From Methyloversatilis universalis FAM5 (GTDB taxonomy: Bacteria; Pseudomonadota; Gammaproteobacteria; Burkholderiales; Rhodocyclaceae), in assembly GCF_000214035.2 (NCBI RefSeq), contig NZ_AFHG01000030.1, positions 124,001-188,000 on the forward strand: a stretch of 64,000 bases of DNA, in the 5' to 3' direction. Positions 35,180-42,692 of the stretch are shown piece after piece. Position 1 is the first letter of the stretch. Each line of letters opens with the position of its first letter. The notes under the pieces are model-generated. The model was not told the origin of the DNA. It did not search any database and was given only the letters and a program-made list of their open reading frames with translations. A program made the position numbers and the translations under genes.

Positions 35180-35736
35180 AGGCCCGGGGCGAGGCGGGCA
35201 TGGGCGTGCTGCAGACCCGATTGACCCATGCGGTCGCGCGGGCCGGCTGGGCGGGCGCGCTGGGTGCCGGACTGCTGGCCTTTGCGCTGGCACTGCATCT
35301 CGGAGCCAGTGCGCCGCTGCAGGCGGAACGCCTGACGCTTGAAGCCGAGCGCGATGCGCTGGCGCGCAAGGTGGCGCAGGGCGTGACCGTGGAGTCGCCA
35401 CGCGAACAGGTGGAGCGTTTCGACGCCGCGCTGGTCGAGCGCAGCCGGCTGCCTTCGCTGCTGGCCGACCTGTCCCGGCTGGCGACCGCAGGCAAGCTGT
35501 CGCTGGCCCGGGTGGAAAGCCGCGAATCCCAGCCGCTCGGCTCGGGTTACGCCCGGCAGGAATATCTGTTCCCGTTGCGTGGCAGCTATCCGGCGCTGCG
35601 CACCTGGCTGGCCGACATCCAGCGGCTGTCGCCGTCGGTGCTGGTCGAGGACGTGAATCTGCGCCGCGAGGATGTGGGCCGCGACGCGGTCGAAGCGACG
35701 GTACGGGTGTCCATCGTCATGAAGGACGCGCCATGA
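35176..35736 (+). CDS. PilO/GspM-like inner-membrane protein
   Basis: 186 aa. One N-terminal membrane helix (AGWAGALGAGLLAFALALHLGASAP), a coiled-coil (AERLTLEAERDALARKVAQG), then a ferredoxin-like periplasmic domain (KLSLARVESRESQ through LFPLRGSYPALRTWLADIQRLSPSVLVEDVNL), the PilO layout. ATG overlaps the previous stop by 4 bp. It should dimerise with the PilN-like protein. Confidence 0.8.
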   Translation: MKARGEAGMGVLQTRLTHAVARAGWAGALGAGLLAFALALHLGASAPLQAERLTLEAERDALARKVAQGVTVESPREQVERFDAALVERSRLPSLLADLSRLATAGKLSLARVESRESQPLGSGYARQEYLFPLRGSYPALRTWLADIQRLSPSVLVEDVNLRREDVGRDAVEATVRVSIVMKDAP

Positions 35737-36239
35737 ACCGCGGTCTGCTCGCTGCGCTGGCGATTACGCTGCTGGCCGTGGCCTATGTGTCGCAGCAGGA
35801 CGAGGCGGTGACCGATGACACCGTTGCGGCACCCCGCGCGGTTCGCAGCGCGGGCAGTGGCAGCCCGCGCGCCACGCCGCCGGCGGCCGCTGACGACGGT
35901 GCGCTGCTGGCTGCGGCCCCGGCCCGCGTCGCGGCTGAGGTCGGGCACGACCTCTTCGCGCCGCACAGTTTCCTGCCGCCCCCGCCGCCGGCCAGTACAC
36001 GACCGGCACCGCCGCCGCCCCCGATGGCGCCGCCGCTGCCCTTCCGCTATCAGGGCCGCATGACCGAAGGCAGTTCCACCGTGGTGTTCCTGACCCACGG
36101 CGAGCGCGTGCTGGTCGCGCGTCAGGGCGATCTGCTGAACAACCAGTACCGGGTCGAGTCGGTCGGCCCGACCGCCATCACCTTCCTGTTCGAGCCGCTC
36201 AAGCAGCGGCAGACACTGTCCACCGGAAACACGAAATGA
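35733..36239 (+). CDS. PilP/GspC-like periplasmic linker
   Basis: 168 aa. N-terminal membrane anchor (LLAALAITLLAVAYVS), a long Pro/Ala-rich linker (about 30-100) and a C-terminal HR-like beta domain (FRYQGRMTEGSSTVVFLTHGERVLVARQGDLLNNQYRVESVGPTAI reading as a GspC/PilP homology region). That domain normally binds secretin N0/N1. ATG overlaps the previous stop by 4 bp, and its stop overlaps the secretin start. Confidence 0.78.
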   Translation: MNRGLLAALAITLLAVAYVSQQDEAVTDDTVAAPRAVRSAGSGSPRATPPAAADDGALLAAAPARVAAEVGHDLFAPHSFLPPPPPASTRPAPPPPPMAPPLPFRYQGRMTEGSSTVVFLTHGERVLVARQGDLLNNQYRVESVGPTAITFLFEPLKQRQTLSTGNTK

Positions 36240-38566
36240 GCGCACCTGCCATGAGCGCATCGCTACTCCGCCGCCTGTACGCGGTCACCTTCGCCCTGCT
36301 GCTGCTGACGGTCGGTGGCTGCGCCACCAACAAGGCCTTCGAGGACGGCCGCCAGGCGCTGATGGCCGGCGAGCAGGACAGGGCGCTCAGCCTGTTCGAA
36401 CAGGCCGCCCGGCAGTCACCGGACAACGCGGAAATTCGCGCGACGCTGATGCGGCAGCGGGAACTGGCGGTGGCGCGCGGGTTAGCCCAGGCAGAGGCGG
36501 CCCGGGCTGCCGGCAATCGCGAACAGGCTAACGCGGCGCTCGACCGCGTACTCGCGACAGACCCGCGCAGCCCGCGCGCGCTGGCGATGCGGGACCAGCT
36601 GATACGCGGCGTGAAGCATGACGCGATGGTGGCCGATGCCCGGACGATGTTCGCGCGCAAGGACGTGGCCGGTGCCGAGGCGCGGGCGCGCAACGTGCTG
36701 GCACAGGACGCGGGTCATGCCGGTGCACGTGAACTGCTGCGCCAGATCGAGGAAACGCGGCCGAAGCAGCAGGCGCCGGCCGTGCTGGGCGACATGTTCC
36801 AGAAGACGGTGACGCTGGAGTTCCGCGATACCTCGATGCGCAACGTGTTCGAGGCGATCGCCCGTTCGACCGGCATCAATTTCGTGTTCGACAAGGACGT
36901 GCGCCCGGATATCAAGGTGACGCTGTTCGTGCGCAACACGACCGTGGCCGAGGTGATGCGCCTCATCCTGATCACCAACCAGCTCGAGCGCGCGGTGCTG
37001 TCGGAAAACACGGTGCTCATCTATCCGAACACCGCCGCCAAGGTGCGCGAGTACAAGGAGCTGGTCACCCGCACCTTCTTCCTGGTCAATGCCGAGGCCA
37101 AGCAGGTGCAGAACCTGATCAAGACCGTCGTCAAGACCAAGGACATCTACATCGACGAGCGGCTGAACGTGATCGTGATGAAGGACACCGTCGACGCGGT
37201 GAAACTGGCCGAACAGCTGGTCGAATCGGTCGATGTAGCCGAGCCGGAAGTGATGCTGGAAGTCGAGGTGCTGGAGGTCAGCAGCAACAAGATGAAGGAA
37301 CTGGGCATCGATTTCCCGGACCAGATCGGCTACGGCATCCTGACGCCGAACATCAGCAACTCGGTCAGCACGGCAGCCGGGATCACGACCACAACCACGC
37401 TGGGCGGCCAGTTGCTGCAAGGCAATATCAATCTGAAGGACACCAACGGGCTGGTGGTGCCCTATGTCAGCAATCCTGGTCTGATCCTGAATCTGAAGGC
37501 CACCGACGGCGCGGCCAACCTGCTGGCCAATCCGCGCATCCGGGTGAAGAACAAGGAAAAGGCCAAGGTGCATATCGGCGAGAAGCTGCCGGTGTTTACC
37601 ACGACCTCGACCGCCAACGTCGGCGTGTCGGCGTCGGTCACCTATCTCGACGTGGGCCTCAAGCTCGACGTCGAGCCGCTGATCCATCCGGAGGACGACG
37701 TCGACATCAAGATGTCGATGGAGGTGTCCAGCATCGTCAAGGAAGTGACCGGCCCGCAAAGCTCGCTCGCCTATCAGGTCGGTACCCGCTCGACCGCGAC
37801 CGCGCTGCGGCTGAAGGACGGCGAAACGCAGATCCTCGCCGGCCTGATCTCGGACGAGGAGCGCACCAGCGCGTCGCGTCTGCCCGGTCTGGGTCATCTG
37901 CCGCTGATCGGCAAGCTCTTTTCCAGCGAACGCGGCAGCAACAACAAGACCGAAATCGTCCTGCTCATCACGCCGCGCATCGTGCGCAATCTGAGCCGGC
38001 CGGCGCACATTTCGCCCGCGCTGCCGGCAGGTACCGAGGCGGCGGTGGGCGCTGCCGCGCTGTCGGTGCGGTCGGGCGGAAAGGATCAGGGGATGAGGCT
38101 GAGCAGCGGCGGTGGCGCGGTGCCCGGTGCGCCGGCGACACTGCCGGTGCCGTCGCGCATGCCGCAGCCGGAGGCCGCACCGGTGCCGGACGTCGTGCCG
38201 CCTGAAGAAGAGGGCGCGGCCGAACTGCGCATGCAGTCTTCCGGTGAAGTGACGCCGGGCGGCGAGGCCGGCGTCATCGTGTCGCTCAGTGCGCCGGGCG
38301 GGGTGAGAAGCGCGGTGATCGAACTGGCCTATGACCCGAACGTGCTGACGCCGCAGGGCAATGTCAGCGCCCCGGGGCGGGTCGCGCTCACCCTGAGCGG
38401 TTCCGGTCAGGAGGTGAGGGCGGAACTGCGTTTCCGTGCGCTGCCGAATGCGCCGGCCGGGGCCACCGGCATCCAGGTCGGCAATGTGATGGCCGTGGCG
38501 CCGGACGGCAATCCGCTGCAGGTCAATCCGCCGTCGCCGGTCGATATCGTGGTGAAGGGTCCGTAA
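36236..38566 (+). CDS. gspD: Secretin (GspD/MshL-like) with TPR N-terminus and cohesin-like C-terminus
   Basis: 776 aa. Outer-membrane secretin channel. A lipoprotein-type signal (LLLLTVGGC) comes first, then TPR-like repeats (about 30-185). Secretin N-domains follow (TLEFRDTSMRNVFEAIARSTGINFVFDKDV; about 190-345), then the secretin core (VMLEVEVLEV, ANLLANPRIRVKNKEKAKVHIGEKLPV and TRSTATALRLKDGETQILAGLI). After a Pro-rich linker, residues about 668-775 look like a cohesin domain (AVIELAYDPNVLTP, LRFRALPNAPAG). Last gene of the operon. The domain order is unusual for GspD and closer to MSHA-type or cyanobacterial/delta-type secretins. Confidence 0.92.
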   Translation: MSAPAMSASLLRRLYAVTFALLLLTVGGCATNKAFEDGRQALMAGEQDRALSLFEQAARQSPDNAEIRATLMRQRELAVARGLAQAEAARAAGNREQANAALDRVLATDPRSPRALAMRDQLIRGVKHDAMVADARTMFARKDVAGAEARARNVLAQDAGHAGARELLRQIEETRPKQQAPAVLGDMFQKTVTLEFRDTSMRNVFEAIARSTGINFVFDKDVRPDIKVTLFVRNTTVAEVMRLILITNQLERAVLSENTVLIYPNTAAKVREYKELVTRTFFLVNAEAKQVQNLIKTVVKTKDIYIDERLNVIVMKDTVDAVKLAEQLVESVDVAEPEVMLEVEVLEVSSNKMKELGIDFPDQIGYGILTPNISNSVSTAAGITTTTTLGGQLLQGNINLKDTNGLVVPYVSNPGLILNLKATDGAANLLANPRIRVKNKEKAKVHIGEKLPVFTTTSTANVGVSASVTYLDVGLKLDVEPLIHPEDDVDIKMSMEVSSIVKEVTGPQSSLAYQVGTRSTATALRLKDGETQILAGLISDEERTSASRLPGLGHLPLIGKLFSSERGSNNKTEIVLLITPRIVRNLSRPAHISPALPAGTEAAVGAAALSVRSGGKDQGMRLSSGGGAVPGAPATLPVPSRMPQPEAAPVPDVVPPEEEGAAELRMQSSGEVTPGGEAGVIVSLSAPGGVRSAVIELAYDPNVLTPQGNVSAPGRVALTLSGSGQEVRAELRFRALPNAPAGATGIQVGNVMAVAPDGNPLQVNPPSPVDIVVKGP

Positions 38567-38618
38567 GGAACGCCTGCAATTTCAGTGGTGCACGCAGCTT
38601 GGCGGGCGCCCAAAAGCA

Positions 38619-38645
38619 AAGGGGGAAGGCCATGCCTTCCCCCTT
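38619..38645. terminator. Bidirectional terminator between secretin and HTH gene
   Basis: 12-bp perfect stem AAGGGGGAAGGC/GCCTTCCCCCTT around a CAT loop. T-rich on the plus side (CTTTC) and A-rich on the other (CAAAAGCAAA, read as T-rich on minus), so it can serve both convergent genes. Confidence 0.85.
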
Positions 38646-38673
38646 CTTTCAGGAGCGCTCCGTAAAGCGGCGA

Positions 38674-38967
38674 TCAGCCGGCCTTGCGGTGCGCGCGGGC
38701 TTCCTTTTTGAGGCGCTTGAAGGCGTCAGGATCGGTCGCACGCAGGTACTCGATCACTTCCATGTCTTCGCGGCGGATCTTGCTGATGTCGATCTGTTCG
38801 ACGTGCACCAGGCGCAGCAGGGCCTGGACCGGCTTGGGCATGTTGCGGCCGCTTTCGTAACGGGAACCGCCGCTCTGCGTGACGCCGAGGCGAGACCAGA
38901 ACTGCGATTGGTTCATGCCCAGCTTCTTGCGAATTTCGCGTGCGTCGATGTTGTCGCTTGCTTTCAT
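38674..38967 (-). CDS. Small HTH transcriptional regulator (XRE/YiaG-like)
   Basis: 97 aa. A helix-turn-helix occupies residues 8-45 (IRKKLGMNQSQFWSRLGVTQSGGSRYESGRNMP), the YiaG/XRE pattern. A Lys/Arg-rich C-terminus follows (DAFKRLKKEARAHRKAG). A perfect 18-bp palindrome about 100 bp upstream (39068-39085) is a candidate operator, probably autoregulatory. No toxin gene is adjacent, so it is not an obvious antitoxin. Confidence 0.88.
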   Translation of the reverse strand: MKASDNIDAREIRKKLGMNQSQFWSRLGVTQSGGSRYESGRNMPKPVQALLRLVHVEQIDISKIRREDMEVIEYLRATDPDAFKRLKKEARAHRKAG

Positions 38968-39294
38968 GCTCGTTGTCCTTGATGAGTTGAATACCGGACG
39001 ATCGCGCCGTGCCTTTGAAATCCGGTTGCCGGCTGCGTCAGTTCCGCATCTCTGCGTACTCCCTTGCCTATAACTTAAGTTATAGACAAAACCCAGTATA
39101 AATGATCACAACGTCCTGTTCAAAACAGGTTTGCATATGTTTGCAAGCATGATCATCGGGTGAAGATGCGGAACGGATGAGCTGTTTCAGGCAGGCTGGC
39201 GGCGTTCGTTTGACCCCTGTTTCCAGCGGGGAATTTTCACCGCGAACGGATCGGATACAATTGCGGGTTTTCGTACAACGTCCCGGAAGTACAG
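38968..39294. other. Divergent promoter region of HTH gene and lysC
   Basis: About 330 bp, AT-rich in the middle. It carries the 18-bp palindrome at 39068-39085 and presumably both promoters. I looked for a lysine riboswitch in front of lysC and saw no supporting structure. Confidence 0.5.
39068..39085. promoter_or_regulatory. Perfect 18-bp palindrome, candidate operator
   Basis: CTATAACTTAAGTTATAG is perfectly self-complementary. It also contains TATAAC and TATAG elements that could overlap a -10 box. It lies between the divergent HTH regulator and lysC, fitting autoregulation by the small HTH protein (inference). Confidence 0.65.
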
Positions 39295-40533
39295 ATGGCA
39301 CTCATCGTCCAGAAATACGGCGGCACCTCGGTCGGCAAGCCCGACCGCATCAAGAGCGTTGCCCGCCGGGTCGCCGGCTATGTCGCGCGCGGCCACAAGA
39401 TGGTCATCGTCGTGTCGGCCATGAGCGGCGAGACCAATCGCCTGCTGGGCCTGGCGAAAGAGATTTCGCCGACGCCCGATCCGCGCGAACTCGACGTGAT
39501 CGCCTCCACCGGCGAACAGGTCACCATCGGTCTGCTGGCCATGGCGCTCAAGGACCTCGGTCTGAAGGCGCGCAGCTACACCGGGGGCCAGGTCCGCATC
39601 CTGACCGACGATGCGCACACCAAGGCACGCATCCTGTCGATCGACGAGCAGAACATCAAACGCGATCTCGATGAAGGTCACGTGGTCGTCGTCGCCGGTT
39701 TTCAGGGCGTGGACGAGAAGGGCAACATCACCACGCTGGGCCGCGGCGGTTCGGACACCACCGGTGTCGCGCTGGCCGCTGCGCTGGGTGCCGACGAGTG
39801 CCAGATCTACACCGACGTCGATGGTGTGTACACCACCGACCCGCGCATCGTGCCGGAAGCGCGTCGCCTGGACCGCATCACCTTCGAGGAAATGCTGGAA
39901 ATGGCCAGCCTCGGTTCCAAGGTGCTGCAGATCCGCTCGGTCGAATTTGCAGGCAAGTACAAGGTCAAGCTGCGCGTGCTGTCCAGTTTCGAGGACGAGG
40001 GCCATGAAGGTCCGGGCACGCTGATTACTGTCGAGGAAGACGTCAATATGGAACAACCCATCATCTCCGGCATCGCCTTCAACCGCGACGAAGCCAAACT
40101 GACCGTGCTGGGCGTACCGGACCGTCCGGGCATCGCCTATCAGATCCTGGGGCCGATCGCCGACGCCAACATCGACGTCGACATGATCATCCAGAACGTG
40201 GGCCATGACGGTTCGACCGATTTCTCCTTCACGGTTAATCGCGGCGAGTACACCAAGGCGATGGGCATTCTGGAAAGCGTGCGTCAGCACATCGGTGCCC
40301 GTGAAATCACCGGCGACAACAAGATCTGCAAGGTGTCGGCGGTTGGTGTCGGCATGCGTTCGCACCCGGGCGTGGCCAGCAAGATGTTCCGCACGCTGGC
40401 GGAAGAGGGCATCAACATCCAGATGATTTCGACTTCCGAAATCAAGGTGTCGGTGGTGCTCGACGAGAAGTACCTCGAACTGGCCGTGCGCGTGCTGCAC
40501 CGCGCATTCGAACTGGACCAGCCGGCGCAGTAA
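39295..40533 (+). CDS. lysC: Aspartokinase
   Basis: 412 aa. Phosphorylates aspartate, first step to lysine, threonine and methionine. The kinase domain opens with [19 protein letters not shown] and has [27 protein letters not shown]. The C-terminal third (from about 260) holds two ACT domains ([34 protein letters not shown] and [36 protein letters not shown]), implying allosteric feedback by lysine and/or threonine. ATG 39295. Two tRNA genes follow. Confidence 0.97.
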   Translation: MALIVQKYGGTSVGKPDRIKSVARRVAGYVARGHKMVIVVSAMSGETNRLLGLAKEISPTPDPRELDVIASTGEQVTIGLLAMALKDLGLKARSYTGGQVRILTDDAHTKARILSIDEQNIKRDLDEGHVVVVAGFQGVDEKGNITTLGRGGSDTTGVALAAALGADECQIYTDVDGVYTTDPRIVPEARRLDRITFEEMLEMASLGSKVLQIRSVEFAGKYKVKLRVLSSFEDEGHEGPGTLITVEEDVNMEQPIISGIAFNRDEAKLTVLGVPDRPGIAYQILGPIADANIDVDMIIQNVGHDGSTDFSFTVNRGEYTKAMGILESVRQHIGAREITGDNKICKVSAVGVGMRSHPGVASKMFRTLAEEGINIQMISTSEIKVSVVLDEKYLELAVRVLHRAFELDQPAQ

Positions 40534-40615
40534 GCGGCTGGAATAAGTTGCGCGCGGATTTGACCGGAGCGGGGCTTACCGGTATAGTTCGCGCGCTTTG
40601 AAGCACGCAGTAAAC

Positions 40616-40709
40616 GGAGAGGTGGCCGAGAGGTCGAAGGCACTCCCCTGCTAAGGGAGCATACGGGCTAAAACCTGTATCGAGGGTTCGAATCCCTCCT
40701 TCTCCGCCA
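40616..40709 (+). tRNA. tRNA-Ser (GCT)
   Basis: 94 nt with encoded CCA. Acceptor GGAGAGG/CTTCTCC with one G-U pair. The anticodon loop CTGCTAA in a CTCCC/GGGAG stem gives anticodon GCT. Long variable arm (ATACGGGCTAAAACCTGTAT), T arm GAGGG-TTCGAAT-CCCTC. Confidence 0.97.
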
Positions 40710-40777
40710 AAGCAACCATCGATCAAAAAATGGTTGCAGTGTTGAAAAAGTGTGCTATAGTTTTGCCTCTCTGCAGC

Positions 40778-40854
40778 GCGCCCGTAGCTCAGCTGGATAG
40801 AGTACTTGGCTACGAACCAAGGGGTCGGGCGTTCGAATCGCTCCGGGCGCGCCA
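40778..40854 (+). tRNA. tRNA-Arg (ACG)
   Basis: 77 nt with encoded CCA. Acceptor GCGCCCG/CGGGCGC, D arm AGCTCAGCTGGATAGAGT, anticodon stem CTTGG/CCAAG with loop CTACGAA and anticodon ACG (A34 read as inosine). T arm with TTCGAAT. 68 bp after tRNA-Ser; probably one transcript ending at 40905. Confidence 0.97.
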
Positions 40855-40880
40855 AATTACCGCAGAGAAACAAAGAGATA

Positions 40881-40905
40881 GGCCAGTCAATTGACTGGCC
40901 TTTTT
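40881..40905 (+). terminator. Rho-independent terminator after tRNA-Arg
   Basis: Perfect 20-bp palindrome GGCCAGTCAATTGACTGGCC followed by TTTTT. Strong terminator for the lysC/tRNA transcripts. Confidence 0.93.
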
Positions 40906-41323
40906 CTTTTTCAGCGCCGTTCAGGCGCGCCCCCGGCGCCACCGCCTGCGGCTCCACCATTTCCTGCTTTCAGCGATCAGTTCCCTTCGGGGCGCGTGTG
41001 TCGACGCGCGAAGGCGAGGGTGCGCCAGCCGGATGCCTCTCCGACGCCTGCTTTTTCCGCGCCCGGGTTCGGTCAAGCGGGGCGGTCGTCCCTTCTTCCA
41101 GCGCGTATCCAGTGATGAACGCCCGCACCGGTGCCTGCCTCGAGGTTCTTTCGCGGATCTGCATCGCAGTGCCTTCACCCGCGTGTTTTCGTAACGGCCG
41201 GGGTGACGGCGCGCCGCGCGTGTTCTTCACCGCGCTCACCAGCACTTCGCTGCAGTCACTGATCTCTGTAATATGACAAAGTCGTTACACGATGACGGCG
41301 CGACTTCTGTCTGGGAGGACACA
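40906..41323. other. Intergenic region with no convincing gene
   Basis: About 400 bp, GC-rich. Open frames on both strands here have Arg/Pro-rich composition typical of random GC-rich sequence, and none has a ribosome site. The promoter of the small gene at 41324 must lie near its end. Confidence 0.5.
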
Positions 41324-41653
41324 GTGGTCAGAAAAGAAAAGCTTCCACGAGAGGAAGAGCAGGGCGAGGAGCCGTCCATCCGTCCGGTGGACTGGTTGAA
41401 GATGAAACTGGGCGTGCCTGCGCACGCGGTCTATCTGGGCTTCGGGGTACAGAAATCGGGCGGTGACTTCTTTCTGGGGGACTGCGATCTGACGCAGAAG
41501 TCGGAGCACTGGTTATGGTGCGCTTCGGTCGAGGATGCGCACCGCTTCGTCGGCTGGCGGGAGGTGCTGGCGGTGGCAGAACGCTGCGTCGGTGCCGAGG
41601 TGGTGCTGATGTTCGATTACGGCGAAGAGGTCTGGGTCTTTTCCGCGCGCTGA
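41324..41653 (+). CDS. Hypothetical protein, 109 aa
   Basis: Family not recognised. GTG 41324 is chosen because GGGAGG lies 5 bases upstream; an ATG 17 codons earlier (41273) has no ribosome site. The N-terminus is highly charged (KEKLPREEEQGEEPS). Then comes a compact segment with WLKMKLGVPAHAVYLGFGVQ, CDLTQKSEHWLWCASVEDAHRFVGW and VVLMFDYGEEVWVFSAR. No signal peptide or membrane helix. Convergent with cioB across a 12-bp hairpin. Confidence 0.65.
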   Translation: MVRKEKLPREEEQGEEPSIRPVDWLKMKLGVPAHAVYLGFGVQKSGGDFFLGDCDLTQKSEHWLWCASVEDAHRFVGWREVLAVAERCVGAEVVLMFDYGEEVWVFSAR

Positions 41654-41662
41654 CTGCCTTAG

Positions 41663-41692
41663 ATGCGCCCCGCCGCCATGGGCGGGGCGCAT
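41663..41692. terminator. Bidirectional hairpin between the 109-aa gene and cioB
   Basis: 12-bp perfect stem ATGCGCCCCGCC/GGCGGGGCGCAT with a 6-base loop, between convergent genes. No T tract, but very stable. Confidence 0.7.
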
Positions 41693-41696
41693 GCGC

Positions 41697-42692
41697 TTAC
41701 CCGTAGCGCAGCTCGGTCGCCTTGCCCCAGAACACGCGATGCGCGAACAGCGTGTAGGCGAGGATGGCGGGCACCGTGATGATGCAGCCGGCGAGGATGA
41801 GGTTCAGCGCCTCGGTTGCGCTGGCTGCCTGCCAGATCGTGATGCGGTCCATCACGACATAGGGGTAGAGGCTGTAGGCCAGGCCGAGACCGCCCATCAG
41901 GAACACGCCTACCGTCAGTACGAAAGGCAGCCAGCACAGCGTGCCCAGTGCGCGCTGGCCGCTCAGCGTCCAGCGCAGCGCGACGAAGCAGGCGAAGGTG
42001 GCGAACGGGATGGGCAGCAGGCCGATGAACTGCGGCAGGCTGAACCAGCGGCCGGCCACGGTTTCGCTCACCCACGGCGTGGCGATCGAAATGAGGCCCA
42101 TGCCGATCACCACCGGCACCAGGGCCATGCGACCCCAGTGCGCCGCGCGCTGCTGCAGTTCGCCCTCTGTTTTCAGCACCAGCCAGGCGGCGCCCATCAG
42201 TACGTAGGCGCAGGGCAGGGCGAGGGCGATCGCCAGCGCGAACAGCGAATAGGCGAAACCGTCGGCGAAACCGGTGATGAAGCGGCCGAGCATCCAGCCC
42301 TGGGCGATCGCGGTGACGGTCGAGCCGGCGAAGAACACGAAATTCCACAGCGGCTTGTGACTGTCCTGCGCCTTGACCCGGAAATCGAAGGCCACCCCGC
42401 GCAGGATGAGACCGAGCAGCATGACCGCGATCGGCAGATAGAGCGCGGTCATCACGACGCCGTGCGCCTTCGGGAAGGCGATCAGCAGAATGCCGACGCC
42501 GAGTACCAGCCAGGTTTCGTTGGCATCCCAGAACGGGCCGATCGACGCGATCATCATGTCCTTCTGGCTGTCGTTCGCACGATGCAGCAGCATGCCCACG
42601 CCCAGATCGAAGCCGTCCAGCACGACGTAGAGGAACATCGAGAGACCCATCAGGCCCATGAAGATGACAGGCAGGAATTCGGCCCAGGTCAT
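41697..42692 (-). CDS. cioB: Cytochrome bd-type oxidase subunit II (CioB)
   Basis: 331 aa. Membrane partner of the quinol oxidase, with about eight helices. It has the CydB landmarks FLYVVLDGFDLGVGMLL, GPFWDANETWLVLGVGILLIAFP and VMDRITIWQAAS. ATG 42692 overlaps the cioA stop by 4 bp (ATGA); the upstream extension of the frame is cioA shadow. Paired with a short-Q-loop subunit I, so the cyanide-insensitive CIO type. Confidence 0.95.
   Translation of the reverse strand: MTWAEFLPVIFMGLMGLSMFLYVVLDGFDLGVGMLLHRANDSQKDMMIASIGPFWDANETWLVLGVGILLIAFPKAHGVVMTALYLPIAVMLLGLILRGVAFDFRVKAQDSHKPLWNFVFFAGSTVTAIAQGWMLGRFITGFADGFAYSLFALAIALALPCAYVLMGAAWLVLKTEGELQQRAAHWGRMALVPVVIGMGLISIATPWVSETVAGRWFSLPQFIGLLPIPFATFACFVALRWTLSGQRALGTLCWLPFVLTVGVFLMGGLGLAYSLYPYVVMDRITIWQAASATEALNLILAGCIITVPAILAYTLFAHRVFWGKATELRYG

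Noticed and set aside
39086-39294. Lysine riboswitch before lysC
   Set aside because: No extended paired structure or terminator was visible in the 200 bp leader.
40970-41245. 91-codon minus-strand frame between tRNA-Arg and the 109-aa gene
   Set aside because: Arg/Pro/Ala-rich composition, no ribosome site and no recognisable domain.
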